Notes under the pieces: generated by a model
Databases searched by the model: none
The model's input: the letters and a program-made list of their open reading frames with translations, nothing else
Told to the model about the DNA's origin: nothing
Shown here: positions 7,775-17,424 of the stretch, in pieces
Numbering within the stretch: the first letter of the stretch is position 1
Layout: each line of letters opens with the position of its first letter
Made by a program: the position numbers and the translations under genes
Assembly (NCBI GenBank): GCA_029907355.1
Contig: JARYLZ010000025.1
Location: 1 to 35,513 of the forward strand
Source of the DNA: Bacteroidota bacterium
GTDB taxonomy: Bacteria; Bacteroidota; Ignavibacteria; SZUA-365
DNA: 35,513 nucleotides
Direction of reading: 5' to 3'

Positions 7775-9541
7775 GTGCTCGACGTGCGACCGTCCCACCT
7801 CGCTGGCTTATTCCTCCTTCTCGCGGCGGCCCTGACGTTCCCGGGTTGTATCACGCGCCTCATCGCCGTTTCCGTGCCGTCGGTCGTGACGGTGGATGAA
7901 CCCTTCACGCTCGCCGTCGACGGAGTCGTCGCGGGGATCGGCGGCGGGTGCGCCGCCCTGATCGTGGAAGTCCCTGCGACGTTCGAGTTCGTGAACGCGT
8001 CCTACGTCGCACCCTCGGCTCGCCGCAGGCTGTACCACGACCGCACCATCGCCGCGCGCTTTCGTCCGGATTCCGGATGCCGCGTCCTCGCTCTGGCCGA
8101 CTCGGTCCCGTACGGGCCGGGCGGCGAGGAGCGTGTACGTGTCTTCGTGACCCTCAGGCCGACGGCGACGGGCACGTTCACGCTGAAATTCGCGGGCGGC
8201 ACGCTCCAATCGGACGGCGAGGAGCGCACGTGGATCACGCATACCCCTGCGGACATCACCGATTTCCGGAAAATCGATGTGGTCGGTTTCACCGCGACGC
8301 TGACGGTCGCAGAGCCGGAGCGCAACGGCACGACAGCCATCGCCTTCACCGGCGGACGCGACTTCCTCGCCCTGCCGGATTCCGGCATATTCGCATTCAC
8401 CCTGCGGGAGGATTTCGCGATCGAATTCTGGACATGCACAACGGCGCGGGACGCCGTTCTTTTCAGCACGCGCACGGACGATATTCTCGGCGCTTTTCCC
8501 CTGGAAATCGCGGTAGACGAGTACGGCGCCCCCGTCGTCCGGTCCTGCGACGGCGATACGCTGTTCCAGACCGTCTCGAGCGTCTTCTTCGCCGACGGGA
8601 CGTGGCACCACATCGCGGTGTCGTACACGGCGTCGGCGCGGCTCTTCGAACTCTACCTGGATGCGAAATTCCTCGGTTCCTTGACGGTCTCGCCCCGTAC
8701 CGTCGGGGTTCCTCACGCCGCACCGCTCTTCGGGTGCCGCCCGTCGAAAAGGAAATTTTACGCGGGGACCGTAGACGAGGTCCGGTTCTGGACCGCCGCC
8801 CGCACGCAAGAGGAAATCGTTTTTTACCGGAACACGGCGCTTTCCGGTTACGAGCAGAACCTCGCGGCGCTCTACGGTTTCGAGCGCACGTCGAACGGCG
8901 TCGTCCCCAGCAGCGCCGCTGTCGAGGGTTACGATGCAGTCGCATATAACAAGCCGAAACTCGTGCCCTCCACGGCGCCGTTGCGCGTGGAACTGATCTC
9001 GTTCAGCGTTTTGCTCGACGGTACGACGGTCTCCATGAACTGGGAATCGTTCGACGAGTCCAAAGTCAAGGCATTCCACCTCGAGAAACGGACCGAGGAA
9101 GGGAAATATGCAACACTGGCGGTTTTCCCCGGCGGGGAGACGGGGCAGAACCACCGGAGCTACCACGCCGAGGACACATGGTCTGAGAAGACCATCGTGT
9201 ATTACCGCCTGAAGAAGATCAACACCGACGGGAGCGTCATTCTCTCCGACGAGGTTCCCGTCGGTGCCGAGCAGATTCTGGACTTCAACCTGGGCGACTG
9301 CCAGCCGAACCCCTTTTCCCAGGCGACGGAAATACCTTACACCCTGTCGGAGCCGACAACCGTCACCCTGCGTGTTTACGACCTCGTCGGCCGCGAAGTG
9401 GCGGATCTCATATCGGAACGGCAGAAACCGGGCAGTTACTCGGTTCGCTTCGAGGCGTCGGGTCTTCCACCCGGACCGTACTTCTACAAGCTCCGGACCG
9501 CGGCCGGAGCGCAGACGAAGAAAATGTACCTCGTGCGCTGA
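7775..9541 (+). CDS. Exported LamG-domain protein with T9SS sorting domain
   Basis: A 588-residue secreted protein. The start is GTG at 7775, with GAGGTG overlapping the nuoI stop 5 bases upstream. Residues about 8-27 are a hydrophobic signal segment ending FPGC, only loosely like a lipobox. Residues about 30-185 form a beta-rich, Ig-like region. Residues about 192-368 are a LamG/concanavalin A-like domain: FAIEFWTCTT, the WHHIAVSYT strand, and AGTVDEVRFWTAARTQEEI are typical. Residues about 395-490 form another beta domain of the kind common before sorting domains. Residues 506-588 are a type A T9SS sorting domain, with QPNPFSQATEIPYTLSEP and LRVYDLVGREV. The LamG domain suggests carbohydrate or protein binding at the surface. 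The ligand is unknown. Confidence 0.82.
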   Translation: MLDVRPSHLAGLFLLLAAALTFPGCITRLIAVSVPSVVTVDEPFTLAVDGVVAGIGGGCAALIVEVPATFEFVNASYVAPSARRRLYHDRTIAARFRPDSGCRVLALADSVPYGPGGEERVRVFVTLRPTATGTFTLKFAGGTLQSDGEERTWITHTPADITDFRKIDVVGFTATLTVAEPERNGTTAIAFTGGRDFLALPDSGIFAFTLREDFAIEFWTCTTARDAVLFSTRTDDILGAFPLEIAVDEYGAPVVRSCDGDTLFQTVSSVFFADGTWHHIAVSYTASARLFELYLDAKFLGSLTVSPRTVGVPHAAPLFGCRPSKRKFYAGTVDEVRFWTAARTQEEIVFYRNTALSGYEQNLAALYGFERTSNGVVPSSAAVEGYDAVAYNKPKLVPSTAPLRVELISFSVLLDGTTVSMNWESFDESKVKAFHLEKRTEEGKYATLAVFPGGETGQNHRSYHAEDTWSEKTIVYYRLKKINTDGSVILSDEVPVGAEQILDFNLGDCQPNPFSQATEIPYTLSEPTTVTLRVYDLVGREVADLISERQKPGSYSVRFEASGLPPGPYFYKLRTAAGAQTKKMYLVR

Positions 9542-9605
9542 CGGGAAGCTTGATTTATTGTGGATAGACGTATCTTTTCTCTATATTTTTCTTCGGAAAA
9601 TCGGC

Positions 9606-9634
9606 TTGACATTCCCAGACCCGTTCTGTAATTT
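9606..9634 (+). promoter_or_regulatory. Promoter-like site upstream of the P-domain protein gene
   Basis: A consensus TTGACA (9606-9611) and TAATTT followed by G (9629-9635) are 17 bases apart, in an AT-richer stretch just after the LamG gene. It would give a long leader of about 175 bases before the ATG at 9818; no riboswitch-like fold was recognised in that leader. Confidence 0.6.
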
Positions 9635-9817
9635 GACGCTCGACTTGGCCCTTTCATCCCGATACCGGCATTGGATCCACGGAACGAACCCGCCTCTTTT
9701 CCGAACGTTTCGCCGTTGACGGGATCGCCCCCATCACATCCTCGCATTGTCATCGTGAGTGCACGCGATAAATCAGCGAACCACACATTTACTTTCCCAA
9801 CTGCTTGGAGGTATTCT

Positions 9818-12800
9818 ATGAGGAAGTTGACTCTCCTTTCAGCTTTGCTCCTCGTGGGATTGCTATCCGTGCCGCAGGCGCAGGCGCAAACCTACAGGTT
9901 CAAAAGCACTCCACATTTGCCGATCTACAGCGGCCAGACTGTGATCGACCAGATGTACATCCCGACGAACGTGAGATTGGCCAATGTCACGATCGGGATT
10001 TACTGCAAGACGGTGTATTACGGTTCGCTCCGTATCGTCCTCACGGCCCCGAAGGGGAACCAGATCATTCTGAAAAACGAGCTGGCCTTCGGTTCGAACT
10101 ACGCCGGCTCGCTCGGCCACGAACGCTCGTGGGCGCTTTTCCAGGACGGCGGCCGTACCATGGACGGGACGACCATGCCCAACGATCTCCCGTTTGCCCC
10201 CGCCCAGATGCTCGCCAACCTGACGGGGAAAGATGCGCAGGGCTGGTGGACCCTTTCGGTGATGGACAACCGGAACTCGCCCGTCCCGTACCAGAACGGT
10301 TTCCTCGAGGGATGGAGCGTGAATTTCAACGCCGTTGTCATCGAGCCTGAAGCCGTTCTCTGGCGGCAGGTCAAGACGGGTTCCCAGCTCGTCGGCCAAC
10401 TGAACGGTCAGACGCAAATCGTGCCGAACGAAAAAGGCGGGCTCGAAATGTGCACGGTCGCCGGAGTTCCCAACGTCACGCCGGGCAAGAACGGAGAAGC
10501 CTACCCGTTCATCATTTCCGGACTCGGCATCCCCGGACTGCTCATCGGCCAACCTGTCCCCGGTTACGTGACGCCGGGACGTTTCCGCGTGACGGTCGAT
10601 ATCGCGACGAGTTACCCCGGCGTACAGGTTGCTGCCTACACAGGGGACATCGCCATTTATTTCGGGCGGGCGCCCCAGTACAATCCGCCTTTACAGTCGC
10701 CGCCGTCTCCACCGAACATGCAGGGTACGGCATCCCAGTGGCCGACCGGCTCCGGCGGGTGGACGAATCAGCTCCAGGGCGGCAACCCCACGCAGGGCGG
10801 GGTCCGTCTCTCGGCGTGCAATAACTTCGACTCCCCACCGTGGTTTATCCCCGCGAACGATATGGGCGGCTATACGGACTGCACGTTCGACGATCGGGCA
10901 CTCATCTCGATCACGCAGGCCGAAGTGTGCGGCGGCCCGATGGGTTCCGGGGTATGCGGCGCGTTCCGTCCTGAACTTCCGCTTTCCGGTTTGAACGGGA
11001 ACCCCGTCGAGGGTCTGTATTACGTGACCGTTTATGACACCTTCGGCGAAGGAAACGTCCAGACATACGGTCAGTTGCGCGTGCTTCGCATAACGGTCGA
11101 GTACCTCGCGGGCGGCGGCGAGACCGAAAACCCCATGCTCCACCAGGGTATCGCGGGTCCGCTGATGGGCGTGCCGATCCCCGGACCGATCAGCGGTTAC
11201 CCGTTCGGCTACCTCGCGGACGTCATCACGACCCTCCCGCCGTACTCGATCCATGCGAAGGAACAGGACCCGATCCTCTTCTTCTGGGGCGTCCAGAAGC
11301 TCGGGCCGCGCTCGGCAACGGGCTATGAGAACCTCCAGGCCCGCAGCGGCGCCTCTTCGTTCACGACGCTCGCCGCCGACGGGCCGTATGCTTACCCCGG
11401 GACCCTCGTCGCGAATCCCCAACAGGCGGGCCTGACGGTCAATGCCGACGTCGGTTCGCTCCCGTTAGGGAATTACTACTTGCGGTCGGTCCTCAGTCAG
11501 CAGAGGTACGACGACGACAACACGGACAACTGGTTCGAGACGCAGAACCCGTTGCAGATCACGCCCACGACGCTGGCATACTACGGCGAAAAGATCAACC
11601 AGTGGAACGATTACCAGTCTCCGGGCGGGTCGGGCGTCTACGCCAGCTTCCCGTTCCAGTCGCAGGGTTCCTCCGGTTCGGGTATCGGGCAGACATTCAC
11701 GCTGTGGAGAAACAGCACGGTCGTCACGAGCATCGATTACAAGATCGACCGCGGTAACGTCGTCGCCCAGACATGGCGCACGCCTCTCCGCATCACCGTG
11801 TGGAAAGTCGGCGGCCCTCTCGGCTTGATCGGCGCACCCGTCGGACCGCCGGTGGCGCGTTCCAAGACGATCGGCGCGGACGAGTACATGCTGGGCAACT
11901 GGCGGAGCTTCCCGCTCTACGCCTGCGACCAGCAGGGCAACATCACGAACAACCCCAGTGTGACCCTGCCGCAAGGCACCTATGTCGTCATGCTCGACAA
12001 TATGGCGACGACGAACCTCGTCCTCTACCCGTACAGCTGGGGCATGCTGCCCTTCTTGACCGACAGGAATCAGGCGTTCCGCTTCAACGAGAATTTCGGC
12101 CCCATCGGCACGTACGCGACTACCGGCACGCGCTTCATGTACCAGTACAACACGGGGACGACCGCACCGCCGAGCCAGCCGATGTCCGCGCTCTCGACCC
12201 CGTGCCCGTGGAGCAATTACTGCCTGCCGATGCGGGTCAACATGACCACCCTCAACGACTTCGCCATCGATTACCTCAGCATCAACGGCCTGAAGGGGAC
12301 GGAGTCCCTGACGATCACCGCCGCGCCGTTCCAGCCGAACGTCATCGTCACGGCGAACTCGCTGCAGGGCAACAACATGAAGGACTTCAACATCCGCCTC
12401 GAGATCTTCGACGGCGCGAACAACCGTGTGTACCTGCACGACCGCAACTACGGTCCCCAGGGCACACCGCCTGTCGCCGGAATCGCGGGGTACGAAACGG
12501 TCTCCGTCCCGATGGCGCAGTGGAACCCGCCGTACGGCGGCATGTATCGCATGCGCGCCTTCTTCTCGCGCAAACCGGACGACCAGAACCCCGTGAACGA
12601 CGAGCATGAATTCTGGCTCTACGTGTCGAGCTCGCGTGCGATTCTCGCCACCGGCTCGGGCGCGACGGCCGCCGACATCGACGCCGCGGTCTCCACGCTC
12701 CGCAACAAGGGCGTCACCGTCGAAGTGATGGAAGCTTCCGACGCGCGCATCGCCGCCGCGAGAGGCCTCGACATCTACGTGATGGGCACCGTCCAGGGCG

Positions 12801-13561
12801 ACGCGAAGAACGTCATCGCCAAGGCGATCGAGAACGGCAACAACATCGGCATCGTCTATGAACGGAAAGCGAACATCGGCAAGCTCCTCCGCGTCGTCGA
12901 CAACGTCTTCGACATCGAGCGGCCGAACGCCGACTACGACCGGATGACCCTCTTCCCGAGGATCGAGGAACGCTCGCTGAACGAGCGTCCGGTCCGGATC
13001 CCCGAAACGCTTCCCTTCAAGACGGTGGACGAGCTCGTCGCGCAGATCAAGGCGCTGCGCCCGAACGTCGAGCCGGTGCAGAACGATCCGGTCGAGGTGA
13101 AGCCGATCGACGAGGAGATCCGCCGTTCGATGATCCCCGTCGAGACTCGCACGCCGTACGGTGAACTCCGCACGGTGGACGTCGAACTCGGCGATCTCGG
13201 CGTGCTCTTCGTGTCGCCGACCAACCGGAAACCGGTTTACGAGATCGCAGAAGCCGTCGTGCCGGGCGGGTTCGGTCTCGAGCAGAACTACCCGAACCCG
13301 TTCAACCCATCGACGAGCATCTCGTACTCGTTGCCGCAAGCGAGCGTCGTAACGCTGCGTGTGATCGACATGCTCGGCCGCGAGGTCGCGACCATCGTCA
13401 ACGAGACGCAGGCGGCGGGTCGCTACACCGTCACGTGGAAGGGCATGAACCAGAACGGCGAGAGCGTCGCGAGCGGTACGTACATCTACCGCATCGACGC
13501 TGTGCCGGTCGACGGTTCGCAGCCGTTCACGGGCATGAGGAAGATGACCCTGTCCAAGTGA
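9818..13561 (+). CDS. Large T9SS-secreted protein with proprotein-convertase P domains
   Basis: A 1247-residue protein. The ATG at 9818 is chosen because TTGGAGG lies 7 bases before it and a clear signal peptide follows (LTLLSALLLVGLL, cleavage near AQAQ at residues 21-24). The frame is open upstream to 9671 without protein-like content. Residues about 30-175 are a P/homoB domain, with VIDQMYIPTNVRLANVTIGI, the strand LRIVLTAPKGNQIIL, and GWWTLSVMDN. Residues about 340-430 look like a second P-like domain ending GLYYVTVYDTFGEG. The middle is beta-rich without a recognised catalytic domain. Residues 1151-1247 are a textbook sorting domain: QNYPNPFNPSTSISYSLP, LRVIDMLGREVATIV and GTYIYRI. P domains usually accompany a protease; none is visible here. 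It is probably a surface or released protein; its role is unknown. Confidence 0.88.
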   Translation: MRKLTLLSALLLVGLLSVPQAQAQTYRFKSTPHLPIYSGQTVIDQMYIPTNVRLANVTIGIYCKTVYYGSLRIVLTAPKGNQIILKNELAFGSNYAGSLGHERSWALFQDGGRTMDGTTMPNDLPFAPAQMLANLTGKDAQGWWTLSVMDNRNSPVPYQNGFLEGWSVNFNAVVIEPEAVLWRQVKTGSQLVGQLNGQTQIVPNEKGGLEMCTVAGVPNVTPGKNGEAYPFIISGLGIPGLLIGQPVPGYVTPGRFRVTVDIATSYPGVQVAAYTGDIAIYFGRAPQYNPPLQSPPSPPNMQGTASQWPTGSGGWTNQLQGGNPTQGGVRLSACNNFDSPPWFIPANDMGGYTDCTFDDRALISITQAEVCGGPMGSGVCGAFRPELPLSGLNGNPVEGLYYVTVYDTFGEGNVQTYGQLRVLRITVEYLAGGGETENPMLHQGIAGPLMGVPIPGPISGYPFGYLADVITTLPPYSIHAKEQDPILFFWGVQKLGPRSATGYENLQARSGASSFTTLAADGPYAYPGTLVANPQQAGLTVNADVGSLPLGNYYLRSVLSQQRYDDDNTDNWFETQNPLQITPTTLAYYGEKINQWNDYQSPGGSGVYASFPFQSQGSSGSGIGQTFTLWRNSTVVTSIDYKIDRGNVVAQTWRTPLRITVWKVGGPLGLIGAPVGPPVARSKTIGADEYMLGNWRSFPLYACDQQGNITNNPSVTLPQGTYVVMLDNMATTNLVLYPYSWGMLPFLTDRNQAFRFNENFGPIGTYATTGTRFMYQYNTGTTAPPSQPMSALSTPCPWSNYCLPMRVNMTTLNDFAIDYLSINGLKGTESLTITAAPFQPNVIVTANSLQGNNMKDFNIRLEIFDGANNRVYLHDRNYGPQGTPPVAGIAGYETVSVPMAQWNPPYGGMYRMRAFFSRKPDDQNPVNDEHEFWLYVSSSRAILATGSGATAADIDAAVSTLRNKGVTVEVMEASDARIAAARGLDIYVMGTVQGDAKNVIAKAIENGNNIGIVYERKANIGKLLRVVDNVFDIERPNADYDRMTLFPRIEERSLNERPVRIPETLPFKTVDELVAQIKALRPNVEPVQNDPVEVKPIDEEIRRSMIPVETRTPYGELRTVDVELGDLGVLFVSPTNRKPVYEIAEAVVPGGFGLEQNYPNPFNPSTSISYSLPQASVVTLRVIDMLGREVATIVNETQAAGRYTVTWKGMNQNGESVASGTYIYRIDAVPVDGSQPFTGMRKMTLSK

Positions 13562-13608
13562 GCCGCGGGGATTCCCCGCATCACCTCGCGACACGGGTCG
13601 CGATAAAC

Positions 13609-13643
13609 GGCGGGCGCCCGGATCACCGGGCGCCCGTTTTTTT
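13609..13643 (+). terminator. Rho-independent terminator after the P-domain protein gene
   Basis: The ten-base GC-only arm CGGGCGCCCG occurs at 13611-13620 and again at 13627-13636, separated by GATCAC. Because the arm is its own reverse complement the two copies pair perfectly. Seven T residues follow at 13637-13643. It lies 50 bases after the stop codon and is the clearest terminator in the window. Confidence 0.92.
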
Positions 13644-13741
13644 CTGATCGGCGGGAGAGGGCATCGGCCTCGACGGCGTTTCCCCTTTCCCTCGAACGCG
13701 ATTTCGCGTATTTTCAAACAGCAGAAACAACTCTTCGTACC

Positions 13742-14974
13742 ATGATGCTTCTTTCGAGAACTCTCGGGCGTACCATCGCCGTCACGGCAGCCTTTCTCGT
13801 TCTCGCGTCGAGCGGGGGGAGAAGCCAGGTCTGTGAATCTCTCCAATACTACAACCCATCCGGGGCGGAACATGTCTACACGTCGGCCCTCCCGACCGTG
13901 TGGTGGGGGCTACGCGTCTCCCCCACGCTCCCGTTCGCCGCGACGGTGGACTCCGCGCTCATCGGTTTCGGCATCCAGAAGAACAACACGGCCTTCATCT
14001 ACGACACCCTCGAAGTGCGCGTGTTGCGCGACACGCTCCCGATGATCCAGATCCTGGATTCCTACGTTGCGGGGATCCCCGCCACCGGGGGACAAGTTCC
14101 CGATACGTACTGGGTCGTGGAGTTCGATTTTACCCCTCCGATGGCCACGATTCCTGCAGGTCGGAGTTTCTGGATCGCGTGGCGACTCCGCGGTCCCGCG
14201 GTGGATGTGGCACGCATCCTCATGAGAAAACCCGCCGCGAACCCTTCGCGTTCCGTCGTCATCAATCCCAACGGGACGACGCAAACCGTCACGCAGTTCC
14301 TCGCGTCGTCGACATTCCAGGACAGCGTGGATCTCTACGCGGAGGCCCACGTCTGTTACCCCGGTGCACCCCCCGTCGAACTCGTCTCCTTCCGTGCGCG
14401 GTGGGAGAACGAACAGGGAGTGCTGGAGTGGAACACCGCAACGGAGACCAACAACCTCGGTTTCGAAGTCCAACGTCTCGCAGACCGATCCCGCGACGGC
14501 AGGTTCGCCGTCTGGCAGAGGCTGGGTTTCGTCCCGGGGTCCGGCACCAGTACGAGCGAGCGCACATACCGTTTCGTCGATGCACAGCCGCGGGTTGTGA
14601 TGGATGAACACGGCATCGTCCGGTACAGGCTCTGCCAGGTGGATTACGACGGCACCGTCACGCACTCCCCGGTTGCGGAACTGCACGTCCCCTTCACGGC
14701 AGGCGGATGCACGCTCGAAGCGGTGCGTCCGAACCCTCTCCGCCGCGCGGATGGAATCGGGCGGACCGTGTTCACACTCGCATCTCCCCGCCACGTCCGT
14801 ATCGATCTGTACGACGTTTTGGGGCGGCACGTCGGGTTGCTCTGCGAAGGGGATTTCCCGGCAGGTGTCCACGAAGCGGCGATCGACCCCAAGACCCTCG
14901 CCCCCGGTTCGTATCTCGTCGTCCTGGCGGTAGACGACGCCCGGCTGAGCCGGCGCGTCTGCATTCCGGACTGA
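13742..14974 (+). CDS. Secreted protein with variant T9SS sorting domain
   Basis: A 410-residue protein. A signal peptide spans residues 1-28 (TIAVTAAFLVLASSGGRSQ). Residues about 30-205 are a beta-rich domain with no family I recognise. Residues about 212-320 have the fold signature often found just before sorting domains (PPVELVSFRARWENEQGVLE, then TNNLGFEVQRL and VRYRLCQVDYDGTV). Residues 324-410 are a sorting-domain variant: RPNPLRR replaces the usual PNPFNP, followed by RIDLYDVLGRHVGLL and APGSYLVVL. The gene follows the strong terminator by about 100 bases, so it needs its own promoter; TATTTTC at 13709-13715 is a weak -10 candidate. The glycosyltransferase ATG is 19 bases after its stop. 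The function is unknown beyond export. Confidence 0.82.
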   Translation: MMLLSRTLGRTIAVTAAFLVLASSGGRSQVCESLQYYNPSGAEHVYTSALPTVWWGLRVSPTLPFAATVDSALIGFGIQKNNTAFIYDTLEVRVLRDTLPMIQILDSYVAGIPATGGQVPDTYWVVEFDFTPPMATIPAGRSFWIAWRLRGPAVDVARILMRKPAANPSRSVVINPNGTTQTVTQFLASSTFQDSVDLYAEAHVCYPGAPPVELVSFRARWENEQGVLEWNTATETNNLGFEVQRLADRSRDGRFAVWQRLGFVPGSGTSTSERTYRFVDAQPRVVMDEHGIVRYRLCQVDYDGTVTHSPVAELHVPFTAGGCTLEAVRPNPLRRADGIGRTVFTLASPRHVRIDLYDVLGRHVGLLCEGDFPAGVHEAAIDPKTLAPGSYLVVLAVDDARLSRRVCIPD

Positions 14975-14993
14975 CGGTTTCTTTCGCCAGCTC

Positions 14994-16859
14994 ATGCCTC
15001 CCCGGAGGGCGGGTTCGAGGACGAAGCGCAGCCCCACCGGCCGTCGCGAGGGAACCCGGTGCGGCGATGCATTCCCATGGCTGCTTACGACTGCGGTCGT
15101 TCTCGCAGCCGTCGTGCGCATCGCGTTCTTTCTCCAATTGCGGGGAACCCCCTTCTTCGCAATGCATATTTCGGACGCGAAGATCTACATGGAAATCGCC
15201 GCGTCGGTGGGGAGCGGGGCGCCGCATCCCGCGTCTTCGTTCATGTCCCCCCTCTACCCGCTTTTCATCGCGGGCATCGCGTCGATTTTCGGCAACGCGG
15301 TGTTCTGGGTCCGCCTGATTCAATGCGTCCTCGGGACGGTTGCGGTCATGCTGACCGGCCTGCTGGGTAAGCGCTTGTGGGACCGGGCAGCCGGCTTGTC
15401 CGCGGCGTTTCTCCTCGCCCTATCCCCCGAGGCGGTCTTCTTCGACAACATGATCCTCGTCGAGTCGTTCCTCGTCTTTTCGAGCGCGCTGTACCTCTTC
15501 TTCGCCGAGAGGTCTTCGGGTGAAGGAGGTATCCTCGGTGGTCTCGGGGCCGGTGCGGCACTGGGCTTGGCGGTCGTCACCCGGTTCAGCCTCGCCCTCG
15601 TCGTGCCGGCAGCTCTCGCCGAACGGCTCCGCTTCCGGGGGAAACGAGGTATTGCCGACCCGCGTTTCGCGGCGATGATCGCGGCGGCCGTTCTCTGTGT
15701 CGTGCCCTTCATGGTCCGCAACGCCTTGTCCGGCGGGTCGGCCGTGTCGGTCACGAGTTCCGGGGGCTTCAATTACTATGCGGGGAACAACTCCGCGTGT
15801 GAGGGGTGGTACCGTGTGCCCGAAGAGGTCGATATCTCGCGCGACCCGAACGGGATGCGGTACGCCTCGCGCGATGCGGGGCGGGAGCTCACGCCCGCCG
15901 AAACCTCGGCGCACTGGTTTGGGAAGGCATGGGCATGGATGAAGGAACACCCTCTCGACTGGCTCCTCCTGCAGGCGCGCAAGCTGCTCCTGTTTTTCCA
16001 CCCCGGTGAGATCGACCAGTTCGGTCTCACACCGTCATTCTTCCGGCACGAATACGGCACCGTCCTTTCCCTCCCGTTGCCGGCCTGGCCCGTCCTCCTG
16101 TTCCTCGCATGGATGGGATTGGCCGCCATGGTCCGGGACCGGGCGCCGAGCGGACCGGTCTTGCCGTTCGCCGCGGCCGTCATCGTCTCGACCGTCGTGT
16201 TCTTCGTCAACGGCCGGCTCCGCATGCCGGTGTACCCCGCCCTCGCTCTTCTCGGCGGTTACGGCGTTCGCGTGGGGATCGAAGCGGTTCGAGAACGCTC
16301 GCTCCGAAGGGCGGCGGCTCTTGCGGGAGGTGCGGCGTTCGCCGCGGTTTCCCTCGCGTTCCAGCCCGCAATCCCGGACCGCCACGAGCGCCCATACCAG
16401 GCCCTCGGTGATTTCGCGTTCCGCGCAGGGAATTACGCCGATGCGGAACGCTTTTTCAGCGCTTCGCTGGCCGAGGTCCCCACGAGCGAAGCTTACATGG
16501 GAAAAGGCAACGCTCTCGCAGCACAGGGGCGCTTCGAGGAAGCCTCGCTCCGATACGACAGCGCTCTCGCGCTGAACCCGCGGAACGCGCTCGCATGGTT
16601 CAACGCGGGGAACCTCGCGCTCCAGCGGGGAGACGCGGCGGTAGCCCTGCGCGCCTGGGAACGCAGCATTTCCCTCGATCCGGAGCGGTCGGCACCATGG
16701 AGGAACCGCGGGCTGCTCCTCGCGCGCCTCGGGCGCATCGCCGAAGCGGTTTCCTCGCTTGAACAGGCCGTGGAACTGGAAACGGACATCGCGGTCCGAA
16801 AATCCCTTCGTCGCGACATCGACGCTCTCCGCAGGGCTGCGCAGCCGCGGGAGCCCTGA
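14994..16859 (+). CDS. GT-C membrane glycosyltransferase fused to C-terminal TPR repeats
   Basis: A 621-residue polytopic membrane protein. Residues about 28-465 contain around ten hydrophobic helices. The first loop has HISDAKIYMEIA with Asp61, in the position of the acidic catalytic motif of GT39/ArnT-like enzymes, which use polyprenyl-phosphate sugars and transfer them on the outer face of the inner membrane. FMSPLYPLFIAGI and a NYYAGNN loop also fit this superfamily. Residues about 468-618 are four or so TPR units (for example AYMGKGNALAAQGRFEEAS and AWFNAGNLALQRGDAAVAL), likely a periplasmic or cytoplasmic contact platform. No SD is evident before the ATG. Its stop directly abuts the stop of the convergent CBS gene, with no base between them. 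The donor sugar and acceptor are unknown; protein O-glycosylation is one possibility. Confidence 0.82.
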   Translation: MPPRRAGSRTKRSPTGRREGTRCGDAFPWLLTTAVVLAAVVRIAFFLQLRGTPFFAMHISDAKIYMEIAASVGSGAPHPASSFMSPLYPLFIAGIASIFGNAVFWVRLIQCVLGTVAVMLTGLLGKRLWDRAAGLSAAFLLALSPEAVFFDNMILVESFLVFSSALYLFFAERSSGEGGILGGLGAGAALGLAVVTRFSLALVVPAALAERLRFRGKRGIADPRFAAMIAAAVLCVVPFMVRNALSGGSAVSVTSSGGFNYYAGNNSACEGWYRVPEEVDISRDPNGMRYASRDAGRELTPAETSAHWFGKAWAWMKEHPLDWLLLQARKLLLFFHPGEIDQFGLTPSFFRHEYGTVLSLPLPAWPVLLFLAWMGLAAMVRDRAPSGPVLPFAAAVIVSTVVFFVNGRLRMPVYPALALLGGYGVRVGIEAVRERSLRRAAALAGGAAFAAVSLAFQPAIPDRHERPYQALGDFAFRAGNYADAERFFSASLAEVPTSEAYMGKGNALAAQGRFEEASLRYDSALALNPRNALAWFNAGNLALQRGDAAVALRAWERSISLDPERSAPWRNRGLLLARLGRIAEAVSSLEQAVELETDIAVRKSLRRDIDALRRAAQPREP

Positions 16860-17399
16860 TCACCTCCCCGCGTCCGAACTCTCATCTTCGTCATGGGGGC
16901 CGACCGCCTTGTGCGGAGGAAGGTTCAGGACCTCGTCCGCGAAATGCTGGACGAAGTACGAGACGATGTCCTTGACGGAAACGACCCCGACGGGAATGAA
17001 GTCGCGGTTCACGATCGGGATGTGGCGGTACCCGCCGAGGTCCATGAAGTTCATCGCGTAGGCGATGGTGTCGTCCTCGTACAGGGCGTGGGGGTTGACG
17101 GTCATCACCTCTGAGAGGGGGGTGGTTCTCAGGTCGAAGGACGAGCCGATAATTTTCTTCAGCACGTCGCGTTCCGTGAAGATGCCGTAGAGGACGTTCC
17201 GGCTGGTCACGAGCACGCAGCCGATCCGTTTCGTCTGCATGAGGAAGATCGCCTGGTTGATCGGCGTGTCGATCGAACAGGTGATCGCCGGTTTCATGAT
17301 GGTCTTCAGCGAACGGCGGAGGAGGTTCCCGTCGATGACGGGGAACTGGGCCTCCGCTTCCGAAGAGAGGTGGGGGAATGGAACGTTTTCGTCTGCCAT
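16860..17399 (-). CDS. Tandem CBS-domain protein
   Basis: A 179-residue protein made almost wholly of two CBS motifs. Residues about 31-90 (SLKTIMKPAITCSIDTPINQ, then GIFTERDVLKKI) and about 95-155 (LSEVMTVNPHALYEDD, then RHIPIVNRDF and GVVSVKDIVSYF) form one Bateman module. Such modules bind adenosine nucleotides and regulate a partner enzyme or transporter. No other domain is attached. The frame is open for 116 codons upstream over the 3' end of hutH, but the ATG at 17399 gives a sensible protein. It starts 25 bases after the hutH stop on the same strand, so the two are probably co-transcribed and it might modulate the lyase or another partner; that link is inference. The acidic C terminus is short and likely disordered. 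Confidence 0.9.
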   Translation of the reverse strand: MADENVPFPHLSSEAEAQFPVIDGNLLRRSLKTIMKPAITCSIDTPINQAIFLMQTKRIGCVLVTSRNVLYGIFTERDVLKKIIGSSFDLRTTPLSEVMTVNPHALYEDDTIAYAMNFMDLGGYRHIPIVNRDFIPVGVVSVKDIVSYFVQHFADEVLNLPPHKAVGPHDEDESSDAGR

Positions 17400-17424
17400 G
17401 GGTATCCCGCCATGATGGTGTCGT

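Noticed and set aside
11465-13873. An 802-codon open frame on the minus strand
   Set aside because: It is antisense to the P-domain protein, crosses its terminator and shows no domain.
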